Part shown: piece by piece, positions 1 through 5,294 of the stretch
How positions within the stretch are numbered: position 1 is the first letter of the stretch
Layout: each line of letters opens with the position of its first letter
Position numbers and translations under genes: made by a program
The notes under the pieces: generated by a model
What the model was told of the DNA's origin: nothing
What the model saw: the letters and a program-made list of their open reading frames with translations, nothing else
Database searches by the model: none
NCBI GenBank assembly: GCA_002315655.1
Contig: DCHO01000006.1
Coordinates: 8,315 to 22,915, forward strand
Length of the DNA: 14,601 nucleotides
DNA from: Christensenella sp. UBA1750
Lineage (GTDB): Bacteria > Bacillota > Clostridia > Christensenellales > UBA1750
Direction of reading: 5' to 3'

Positions 1-22
1 AGACAGACAGACAGACAGACAG
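1..22 (+). repeat. AGAC tetranucleotide tandem repeat, at least 5.5 copies
   Basis: Five full AGAC units plus AG run from the window edge to base 22, so the true copy number may be larger. The tract is inside the open reading frame that continues into the acyltransferase. Three units equal four codons (Asp-Arg-Gln-Thr), and gain or loss of one unit shifts the frame. Tetranucleotide tracts of this kind are known slipped-strand contingency loci, for example the GACA tract of Haemophilus lgtC. Phase variation here is inferred from position. Confidence 0.9.
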
Positions 23-1090
23 AGTAACTTTGAATTATTGAGAATTGTGGCAATGCTCTTAATCATTGCACATCATTTTGCTGTTCATGGCGGTTTTGAT
101 TTTGGTTATGAATCCGTTACGCTCAATCGTGTATGGACGCAGTTTCTTTCCATTGGCGGAAAAATTGGCGTTAACGTATTTGTCTTAATATCAGGATATT
201 TTCTGATTGACAAGACGACATTCAATCTGCCGAAGATCATACGTTTCTGGCTTCAGGTTTTCTTCTACTCGATTTCCGTTTACTTTATTTTTGTGCTGTG
301 TGGCAAAGAGACTTTCTCCATCAAGGAGGCAATTAAGTCTTGTCTGCCGATTTCCTTCCAACAGTGGTGGTTTGCATCCACTTACTTTTATATGTTGATG
401 CTTGCCCCGTTTCTCTCTCTTGTTTTGCATAAATTGGATAGAAAGCTCTATTTTAGGTTGTTGGTGTTATTTTCTTTTCTGTGGTGCATCATTCCAACTT
501 TTGCAATCAATACACTGTATATTAAAAGCAATAATTTACTTTGGTTTGTTTATCTGTATGCCCTTGCAGGATATGTAAAACTCCATGCCCCTGAATTGTC
601 TATCACAGGGAAAATGTATATATGGGCAGCGGTGGTTATGTATCTTCTGATTGAAGCTTCTGCGATTGTTTTTGATTCTTTGGGAACAAAATGGACAATT
701 TGTGCGGATCATGCCACCTATTTTGCCGAAACACAGAAACTTTCTGTTCTGTTTGTTTCCGTATGCTTACTGTTGGGATTCCGAAAGCTAAAAATCAGAC
801 AAAACAAATGGATCAATATCATTTCGTCATCGACCTTTGGAATCTACTTGATTCATGACAATGATTTGATTAGGAAGTTTTTGTGGCTGGATTTGTTCCG
901 GAATAATTCGTTCAGCGAAAGTGCATTTCTGATTCCTGTTTCTTTAATCGCTATTGCTGCTGTTTTTGCCTGGTGTATGTTTATTGAGCTTGCCAGGAAA
1001 TATACATTGGAAAAGTTATATATGAAATGGGTCAATGTACTTTGTGATAAGGTCAACCAAATCATCAAACTCTTTTATGAGCATGATTAA
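2..1090 (+). CDS. Acyltransferase-3 family membrane protein (O-acetyltransferase-like), 5'-partial
   Basis: Probable integral-membrane acyltransferase 3 that would move an acyl (typically acetyl) group onto a surface sugar or exported glycan. The N-terminal stretch reads NFELLRIVAM followed by LLIIAHHF, the conserved opening of the family with its His pair in the first membrane segment. Many hydrophobic segments follow, and the C-terminal part carries the typical FGIYLIHDND signature before a last membrane helix. The frame is open to the left edge through an AGAC repeat. A TTG at 38 is an internal fallback start, but it would cut off the conserved NFELL, so the true start is probably upstream of the window. 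The gene is AT-rich compared with its neighbours, which suggests transfer. The acceptor cannot be told from sequence. Confidence 0.85.
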   Translation, partial: DRQTDRQSNFELLRIVAMLLIIAHHFAVHGGFDFGYESVTLNRVWTQFLSIGGKIGVNVFVLISGYFLIDKTTFNLPKIIRFWLQVFFYSISVYFIFVLCGKETFSIKEAIKSCLPISFQQWWFASTYFYMLMLAPFLSLVLHKLDRKLYFRLLVLFSFLWCIIPTFAINTLYIKSNNLLWFVYLYALAGYVKLHAPELSITGKMYIWAAVVMYLLIEASAIVFDSLGTKWTICADHATYFAETQKLSVLFVSVCLLLGFRKLKIRQNKWINIISSSTFGIYLIHDNDLIRKFLWLDLFRNNSFSESAFLIPVSLIAIAAVFAWCMFIELARKYTLEKLYMKWVNVLCDKVNQIIKLFYEHD

Positions 1091-1117
1091 CGTCTCTTTC
1101 CCTTAACATCAGCGCGA

Positions 1118-1146
1118 TTGACAAGGCGCGGAAAGCGTGCTACACT
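1118..1146 (+). promoter_or_regulatory. SigmaA-type promoter for the cupin gene
   Basis: A perfect -35 box TTGACA (1118-1123), a 17-base spacer and a -10 box TACACT (1141-1146) lie 35 bases before the cupin start codon. The cupin therefore has its own transcript and does not depend on the acyltransferase upstream. Confidence 0.8.
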
Positions 1147-1180
1147 CATCACAGAAATTTTCCTAAAGGAGGAAATCATT

Positions 1181-1552
1181 ATGCTGCCTTTTGATATTAA
1201 CGAAGCCAAGTGGCAGATCTTCGACGAGGGCGTGCGCTCCTGCGTTTGGAAGCCCGACGAGAAGTGCTGCGTGCAGTATTGGGAAGACCAGCCCGGCACC
1301 GGCGCTGCGCCCCATTCTCACCCCGCCGAGCAGATCACCTATGTGCAGAGCGGCTACATGGAGCTGACCGTGGACGGCAAGTCCTGGGTCATGTCTCCCG
1401 GCTGCTTTGCCCGCATCCCCCCCAACGCCGTCCACGCCACCAAGAACGTGGGCACCTCCGTTGTCGTGAACATCGACTTCTTCATGCCTGACCGCGATGA
1501 TCGCTTCCCCAGCGACAGAGAAGTTGACCTCGGCCACAACTGGAAAGACTAA
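1181..1552 (+). CDS. Small single-domain cupin protein (123 aa)
   Basis: A single cupin beta-barrel. Motif 1 is seen as H45-S-H47 with Q51, and motif 2 around residues 73-86 ends in H85, so a metal site of His45, His47, Gln51 and His85 is plausible. The length of 123 residues suits a stand-alone cupin 2 protein. The start is ATG at 1181 because AAAGGAGGA lies at 1165-1173; the frame is open further upstream but has no binding site there. It is a single-gene unit with a promoter at 1118-1146 and a terminator at 1565-1599. Small cupins of this type can be sugar- or small-molecule-binding enzymes or sensors. No substrate can be assigned here. Confidence 0.88.
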   Translation: MLPFDINEAKWQIFDEGVRSCVWKPDEKCCVQYWEDQPGTGAAPHSHPAEQITYVQSGYMELTVDGKSWVMSPGCFARIPPNAVHATKNVGTSVVVNIDFFMPDRDDRFPSDREVDLGHNWKD

Positions 1553-1564
1553 TCGAACAAAAAA

Positions 1565-1599
1565 CGAACCTTCCGACGAATCGGAGGGTTCGCTTTTTT
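1565..1599 (+). terminator. Intrinsic terminator of the cupin gene
   Basis: A 12-base-pair stem (1565-1576 with 1581-1592) with a CGAA loop is followed by six T. One pair is a T-G wobble in plus-strand orientation, which favours plus-strand use. An A-run on the left side could also let it stop the convergent minus-strand gene. Confidence 0.9.
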
Positions 1600-1629
1600 C
1601 TGTGAAATTGCCGGAGCTTCGGAGAAATG

Positions 1630-2121
1630 TTATCCGTTGATGCCCTTCTGCTTTTCAATCTGGTCGCGGGAGCGCCAGCCGTTGTAGAACCACCAGGAAT
1701 ACTCGGTTTCCTGGCAATAGTACATATCGCAGTAGATGCGTGCACCGTTGTTTAAGGTGGTGTAGCCGTACTTGTGGGCGGTGACGGTGCAGCGCTTGGT
1801 GGTGCCGAAGCCAAAACCCGACTCGACCTCCACGATGGCGCCCACGGGGAAGAGGAACTTGACGGCCTCCTTGCTGGTGTAATAGGTGAGCGTGTACCAT
1901 TCCGTACCGGCGGAAATGTTTTCCAGTTCCTCGTCGGACATGGGTGCTTTGGGGGTGTAGAGCTCCTTGGCCAGCATCAGCAGGTCGGAGGTTGTGGCGG
2001 TGATGCCAAAGGAGGCGAGCTTGTCGATGGCCTTTTCCGTGTCGGGGGTGGCCTTGAGAATGTCGTTGATGGCTTTCTTCTGCTCGGGAGAGAGTGCTAA
2101 AACCTGTTCTTTGAGGGTCAT
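1630..2121 (-). CDS. Nif11-like leader-containing peptide / putative RiPP precursor (163 aa)
   Basis: The first about 72 residues resemble a Nif11-type leader: an amphipathic helical start, a GITATTSDLLMLAKEL segment (residues 39-54), then MSDEELENISAG (61-72), which matches the ELExxxGG processing motif with Ala-Gly in place of Gly-Gly. The remaining 91 residues are rich in Tyr, Trp and Gly, with three Cys (111, 131, 136), and could be an exported or matured part. The start is ATG at 2121 with AAGGAG (2130-2135) eight bases upstream. No modifying enzyme, peptidase or transporter is next to it, so it may be an orphan precursor, or a protein that kept the leader fold for another use. The leader assignment is fairly firm; the product's role is unknown. 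Confidence 0.75.
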   Translation of the reverse strand: MTLKEQVLALSPEQKKAINDILKATPDTEKAIDKLASFGITATTSDLLMLAKELYTPKAPMSDEELENISAGTEWYTLTYYTSKEAVKFLFPVGAIVEVESGFGFGTTKRCTVTAHKYGYTTLNNGARIYCDMYYCQETEYSWWFYNGWRSRDQIEKQKGING

Positions 2122-2152
2122 GTCGGATGCTCCTTGTCAGATGGTGTGGAAA

Positions 2153-2176
2153 CGGGAACCGCAGACGCGGTTCCCG
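2153..2176 (-). other. Strong hairpin in the leader of the Nif11-like gene
   Basis: A perfect 10-base-pair stem (CGGGAACCGC with GCGGTTCCCG) and a four-base loop lie about 30 bases before the start codon of the minus-strand gene. On the minus strand it is followed by only TTT, so it is a poor terminator. It could end tyrS read-through weakly or act as a leader structure. Confidence 0.55.
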
Positions 2177-2251
2177 AAAAACGTTTTCCTGCGAATGAAA
2201 GCGGCATTATGCGGACGGGGGAAGTGAAAGGAGCCCCTTTTTTCTTCTCAC

Positions 2252-2334
2252 ACGCCGCAGCGTATTTCACATTGCGAAGCAATAATTCACGCGGCAAGGC
2301 CGCATTTCACAAATGCCAAAGGCATTTATTTCAC
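2252..2334. repeat. Array of four short hairpins separated by A(T/A)TTCAC
   Basis: Four small palindromes follow one another: 2252-2263 (ACGC/GCGT), 2271-2283 (ATTGC-GAA-GCAAT), 2291-2303 (GCGGC-AAG-GCCGC) and 2311-2327 (AAATGCC-AAA-GGCATTT). Each is followed by the 7-base spacer ATTTCAC or AATTCAC at 2264, 2284, 2304 and 2328, giving steps of 20, 20 and 24 bases. The stems differ in sequence while the spacer is kept. The last spacer supplies the stop codon of tyrS. This looks like a REP-type extragenic palindrome array; its function is unknown. Confidence 0.8.
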
Positions 2335-3548
2335 TTTAAGATGGCGCGGTGGAAGACTTTTTTGCCCTTGCGGATCTTCACGCCGTTTGCAAGGTCGGCC
2401 TTGGAAACCACAAAGTCGATGGATTCGACCTTGTTGCCGTCCACGGAGACGCCGCCCTGCTCAATCAGTCGGCGGGCATTGCCCTTGGAGGGGGCGAGAC
2501 CACAGGCGACCATCAAATCAACGATGGAGATGCCGTTTTCGTCCACGTTTTCCAGCTCGGTGGTGGGCATGGAGGAATCGTCGCCGCCGCCGGCAAAGAG
2601 GGAGTGAGAGGCCTCTCTTGCTTTGGCGGCTTCTTCCTCGCCGTGCACCAGTTTGGTCAGCTCAAAGGCCAGCAGCTCTTTCTTTTCGTTAATGCGATTG
2701 TCGTCCCACTTTTCAATCTCCTTGATCTCCTCGATGGGGATGAAGGTGAGCATTTTTATGCACTTCATCACATCGCCGTCGTCAATATTGCGCCAATACT
2801 GGAAGAACTCGAAGGGAGAGGTCTTTTCGGGATCGAGCCAGACCGCGCCCTTGGCGGTCTTGCCCATCTTTTTGCCCTCGGAGTTGAGCAGAAGGGTGAT
2901 GGTCATGGCGTAAGCGTCGTCGCCGCACTTTTTGCGAATAAGCTCGGTGCCGCCCAACATATTGCTCCACTGGTCGTCACCGCCGAACTGCATATTGACA
3001 CCGTAATGCTGGTGCAGGTACAGGAAATCGTAGCTCTGCATGATCATGTAGTTGAATTCCAAGAAGGAAAGCCCCTTCTCCATGCGTTGCTTGTAGCACT
3101 CGGCTCTAAGCATATTGTTGACGGAGAAGCACGCGCCCACGTCGCGCAGCAGCTCCACATAGTTGAGCTTGAGCAGCCAGTCGGCGTTGTTGACCATGAT
3201 GGCCTTGTCCTCGCCGAACTCGATGAAGCGCTCCATCTGCTTTTTGAAGCAGTCGCAGTTGTGCTGGATGGTTTCGGGAGTGAGCATGGCGCGCATATCG
3301 GTGCGCCCGGAGGGGTCGCCGATCATGCCGGTGCCGCCGCCGACCAGCACAACGGGCTTGTTGCCCGCCATTTGCAGACGCTTCATCAGGCACAGCGCCA
3401 TGAAGTGCCCGACATGCAGGGAATCGGCGGTGGGGTCAAAGCCGATGTAGAAGCGGGCGCCGCCGTTGTTGATGAGCTCACGGATCTCTTTTTCGTCCGT
3501 GACCTGCGCGATCAAACCGCGCTCGATAAGTTCCTCATAAATTGCCAT
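2331..3548 (-). CDS. tyrS: Tyrosyl-tRNA synthetase (405 aa)
   Basis: Charges tRNA-Tyr with tyrosine in the cytoplasm. It is a class I synthetase: the HIGH-type signature is HVGH (45-48), and the KMSKS loop is KMGKT (227-231). The tyrosine-binding block YDFLYLHQHYGVNMQFGGDDQW is at 173-194. A C-terminal S4 RNA-binding domain covers about 340-405. The length is normal for the bacterial TyrRS family. ATG at 3548 is chosen because GGAGGA (3556-3561) lies seven bases upstream. A frame extension to 3644 runs through the T-box terminator and is not translated. The gene is controlled by the tyrosine T-box directly upstream and is followed by a hairpin array beginning at its stop codon. Confidence 0.97.
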   Translation of the reverse strand: MAIYEELIERGLIAQVTDEKEIRELINNGGARFYIGFDPTADSLHVGHFMALCLMKRLQMAGNKPVVLVGGGTGMIGDPSGRTDMRAMLTPETIQHNCDCFKKQMERFIEFGEDKAIMVNNADWLLKLNYVELLRDVGACFSVNNMLRAECYKQRMEKGLSFLEFNYMIMQSYDFLYLHQHYGVNMQFGGDDQWSNMLGGTELIRKKCGDDAYAMTITLLLNSEGKKMGKTAKGAVWLDPEKTSPFEFFQYWRNIDDGDVMKCIKMLTFIPIEEIKEIEKWDDNRINEKKELLAFELTKLVHGEEEAAKAREASHSLFAGGGDDSSMPTTELENVDENGISIVDLMVACGLAPSKGNARRLIEQGGVSVDGNKVESIDFVVSKADLANGVKIRKGKKVFHRAILK

Positions 3549-3580
3549 GGGAATATCCTCCAAGTATTGTTTATATACGA

Positions 3581-3616
3581 AAATAAAATCCTCTGCCCCG
3601 ATGATCGGAGCAGAGG
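3581..3616 (-). terminator. T-box leader terminator upstream of tyrS
   Basis: A near-perfect stem of about 13 base pairs (3590-3602 with 3604-3616, written on the plus strand) is followed on the minus strand by TTTTATTTT. It is the conditional terminator of the tyrS leader and overlaps the region that would otherwise join the antiterminator. Confidence 0.88.
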
Positions 3617-3872
3617 ACGATTTTCCATCGTGGTACCACCTCATGCTTTGGAAACGCCTTGCGGAACCGTCTCCCTCAGCGGCATACAGAATCGTATGTC
3701 GCAGCGCTGTATCGGGCGCACCCGGCTGAACCTACTTAGGGTTTGAAGTTCAGCGGCTCGGGAATGTAATTCGGGCTTTCGCGGTCTTTGTGCTTTCGCA
3801 GCGAACAAGCACTCTCTGAAAAAGGGGACGCGGCCTTACTCAATTTCCTTCATCGCCATAAAGGATTGAATT
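3617..3872 (-). promoter_or_regulatory. Tyrosine T-box riboswitch (tyrS leader)
   Basis: The T-box sequence AGGTGGTACCACG is at 3629-3641 on the minus strand, just ahead of the terminator. Far upstream in the leader, GAATTACATT contains the specifier codon UAC (minus strand of 3766-3768) followed by A, matching tyrosine. The leader between promoter and gene is about 320 bases, the expected size. Uncharged tRNA-Tyr should stabilise the antiterminator and raise tyrS transcription. The specifier agrees with the gene product, so the call is firm; exact stem boundaries are not resolved. Confidence 0.93.
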
Positions 3873-3878
3873 GTCCTT

Positions 3879-3907
3879 ATTTTATCCCATTTTTCCGCAA
3901 AAAGCAA
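3879..3907 (-). promoter_or_regulatory. Promoter of the tyrS T-box transcript
   Basis: On the minus strand TTGCTT (3902-3907), a 17-base spacer and TAAAAT (3879-3884) precede the T-box leader by a few bases, placing the transcript start near 3872. Confidence 0.75.
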
Positions 3908-3918
3908 TACGGGGGATG

Positions 3919-3946
3919 TTAACAATCGGTGAATCGGGATTTTAAT
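3919..3946 (+). promoter_or_regulatory. Promoter of the candidate structured RNA
   Basis: TTAACA (3919-3924), a 16-base spacer and TTTAAT (3941-3946) form a good sigmaA-type promoter on the plus strand, diverging from the tyrS promoter 12 bases away. The start would be near 3953, immediately before the tandem RNA repeats. Confidence 0.6.
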
Positions 3947-3963
3947 GAAAGGGAGGAGAGGCA

Positions 3964-4048
3964 GATGCTGACCTGTCAACCGCTGAAGCGATTGACAGGC
4001 CTGCCGGGTTCCTCGCCGGAACCCGAAGTTGTAAGGGGGATAGAGTGC
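3964..4048 (+). repeat. Structured RNA module, copy 1
   Basis: Hairpin A pairs CCTGTCAA (3972-3979) with TTGACAGG (3992-3999), with an inner CGC/GCG step and a TGAA loop. Hairpin B pairs CGGGTTCC (4005-4012) with GGAACCCG (4018-4025) around a TCGCC loop. A tail GTTGTAAGGGG and then GAGTGC follow. Confidence 0.85.
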
Positions 4049-4084
4049 GCTTCGGAGAAGAAAGAGGAATTCGGTATTGGTACG

Positions 4085-4167
4085 GATGCTAACCTGTCTG
4101 CCGATAAATCGTCAGACAGGCCGCCGGGTTCCTCGCCGGAACCCGAGGTTGTACGGGGAGCGAGTGC
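4085..4167 (+). repeat. Structured RNA module, copy 2
   Basis: Hairpin A is CCTGTCTG (4093-4100) with CAGACAGG (4113-4120), inner CGA/TCG and a TAAA loop. Three base pairs differ from copy 1, and each change is compensated on the other strand of the stem. Hairpin B (4125-4145) is identical to copy 1. The tail is GTTGTACGGGG and then GAGTGC. Confidence 0.85.
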
Positions 4168-4299
4168 ATAAAGGGGAAGGCAAGCGCGGGTGGGGGGAGT
4201 TTCCCGCCCGCAGGCGGCGTACCTGTTGGACAAATACGGAACCCCGGAATGGCGCGACCACTGCACTTGGATGCCTACTGCAATATCCGAAGCGCCTCC

Positions 4300-4334
4300 C
4301 GTGGCGCCCGTCGAGGGCGCCACGGTTCCGTTTT
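4300..4334 (+). terminator. Terminator-like hairpin at the 3' end of the candidate RNA
   Basis: A perfect 10-base-pair G/C-rich stem (CGTGGCGCCC with GGGCGCCACG) and a GTCGA loop are followed by GTTCCGTTTT. The T-run is short and displaced by six bases, so it is either a weak terminator or only an RNA arm. Confidence 0.5.
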
Positions 4335-4367
4335 CCCTCCCGATATGCAGAAAATTTGCTTAAAGGC

Positions 4368-4395
4368 TTGCACTTCTTTATGTTTTTGTTATAAT
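4368..4395 (+). promoter_or_regulatory. Promoter of the DUF4867-like gene
   Basis: TTGCAC (4368-4373), a 16-base spacer and a perfect TATAAT (4390-4395) lie 58 bases before the start codon. Confidence 0.82.
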
Positions 4396-4453
4396 GGAAG
4401 CGGAAAACGTGCGTTATTCGCATAAAAACAGAAGAAAACAGGAGGATAACCCA

Positions 4454-5122
4454 ATGACTGTTGAAGCTTTACGCGCCAAGAATCCCGGTTTTCCCATTTT
4501 TTCCGTGAACGATCCCGAATTCATGGATTTCGGTCGTGTGATCGATGACTTTGACACAACCGCCCTCTGCGAGACCGCCAAGGCTTACACCAAGATGCCG
4601 GAAAAGGGCGTCATGTATGTGCCCGGCATGGACGAGCTGGAAGCGCTGCCCGTTTACGCGGATGTGAAACGCATTCTGACCGGCGAAAATCCCGTGCAAA
4701 TCGGCAACTGCTGGGGCTTCAACACCCGTCTGGGTTCTTTGGAGTATCACCGCTCATCCGAGATCAACGTGGCCGTGACCGATGTGGTGCTGCTGCTGGC
4801 ACCCCGCACCAAGATGATCGGCAACGACCTGCAGAAGGGCTACATCAAGGGTTTCTTTGTTCCCAAGGGAACCATGATCGAGGTCTTTGCCACTTCTCTG
4901 CACTTTGCGCCCTGCATGGTTTCCGAGGAAGGCTTCATCTGCCTGGTCATCCTGCCCAAGGGCACCAATTATCCCCTGGAGGAAAAGCACGGCGCGACCA
5001 AAGAGGATAAGATCCTTACTGCCAAAGACAAGTGGCTCATCACCTGCGATTCCAATGAAGCCGGCATCGCCCGTGGGATGTATCCCGGCATCCATGACGA
5101 GGACTACAACCTGAATATCTGA
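4454..5122 (+). CDS. DUF4867-like protein (222 aa), cupin-type fold likely
   Basis: The protein resembles the DUF4867 family of Firmicutes, soluble proteins of about 210-220 residues often found with sugar-catabolism genes. It has no signal peptide or membrane segment. The middle is strand-rich, with conserved-looking polar residues E97-Y-H99 and E103, then E143 and H150, and the sequence FVPKGTMIEVFATSLHFAP (135-153) reads like a cupin strand pair with possible metal ligands. The start is ATG at 4454 with AGGAGG at 4440-4445; the frame is open upstream but lies over the -10 box. It is a single-gene unit with its own promoter and a strong terminator. The family name is from memory of the sequence pattern, and the reaction is unknown. 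Confidence 0.75.
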   Translation: MTVEALRAKNPGFPIFSVNDPEFMDFGRVIDDFDTTALCETAKAYTKMPEKGVMYVPGMDELEALPVYADVKRILTGENPVQIGNCWGFNTRLGSLEYHRSSEINVAVTDVVLLLAPRTKMIGNDLQKGYIKGFFVPKGTMIEVFATSLHFAPCMVSEEGFICLVILPKGTNYPLEEKHGATKEDKILTAKDKWLITCDSNEAGIARGMYPGIHDEDYNLNI

Positions 5123-5136
5123 TCATACTAACCCAA

Positions 5137-5172
5137 AAATGCGTTCCCACATCATGCGGGAACGCATTTTTT
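5137..5172 (+). terminator. Intrinsic terminator after the DUF4867-like gene
   Basis: A perfect 12-base-pair stem AAATGCGTTCCC (5137-5148) with GGGAACGCATTT (5158-5169) and a 9-base loop is followed by further T bases. The A-run on the left makes it able to act on both strands. Confidence 0.92.
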
Positions 5173-5192
5173 GAGATAATGGAGGGAGCAAA

Positions 5193-5289
5193 GCGACTGG
5201 AGGGCGAGCAAGTCGCAGATAACCAGTCCGGTGAACTGGTTACAAGAATAAGCCGCCCGAAACATCGGAATGCGCGAAGCACATTTCGG
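5193..5289. repeat. Intergenic cluster of three hairpins between convergent genes
   Basis: The gap before the epimerase stop codon holds GCGACT/AGTCGC (5193-5198 with 5211-5216), AACCAGT/ACTGGTT (5221-5227 with 5235-5241) and a nested CCGAAA/TTTCGG (5257-5262 with 5284-5289) around AATG/CATT with a GAA loop. No gene is supported here. It looks like an extragenic palindromic element, possibly part of a dispersed family. Confidence 0.55.
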
Positions 5290-5294
5290 TGCGT

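Larger units (their letters stand above)
3953..4334 (+). ncRNA. Candidate structured noncoding RNA, about 380 nt, unknown class
   Basis: The about 900 bases between tyrS and the next gene contain no convincing protein gene beyond the T-box, but this part is dense in helices. First come two copies of a two-hairpin module (3964-4048 and 4085-4167). Then there is a 9-base-pair G/C hairpin (4186-4194 with 4203-4211) containing a U-G pair in plus-strand sense. Last is a three-way junction closed by ACGGAAC/GTTCCGT (4236-4242 with 4325-4331), with arms GGCGC/GCGCC (4251-4255 with 4292-4296) and a 10-base-pair hairpin (4300-4309 with 4315-4324). TTTT follows at 4331-4334. A promoter precedes it, and the downstream gene has its own promoter, so it may be a free RNA. 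I do not recognise RNase P, tmRNA, SRP RNA, 6S RNA or a known riboswitch motif. Confidence 0.65.

Noticed and set aside
2252..2334. CRISPR array
   Set aside because: The constant part is only 7 bases, and the variable parts are 12-17-base palindromes, not spacers. There are no cas genes in the window.
3549..3644. N-terminal extension of TyrS
   Set aside because: It runs through the T-box terminator hairpin. ATG 3548 has a good binding site and gives the family length.
2349..3746. A 465-codon open frame on the plus strand opposite tyrS
   Set aside because: It is the shadow of the GC-rich tyrS gene and T-box on the other strand. tyrS has full family motifs, a binding site and a T-box.
3965..4171. 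A 68-codon ORF across the two RNA modules, with GGAGG eight bases before ATG and an internal repeat SSPEPEVVRG
   Set aside because: The frame repeats only because the modules are 120 bases apart at hairpin B. A one-base indel between the modules and compensated stem changes fit RNA selection, not protein. The predicted promoter also starts at or inside the putative binding site.
3976..4323. Long open frames on the minus strand through the candidate RNA
   Set aside because: They are low-complexity translations of the GC-rich hairpins, without a ribosome binding site, and they run against the predicted promoter.
4236..4331. Possible RNase P, tmRNA, SRP or 6S RNA
   Set aside because: The conserved RNase P GAGGAAAGTCC, the tmRNA ends and the SRP GGAAG loop were not found, and the layout does not match 6S RNA.
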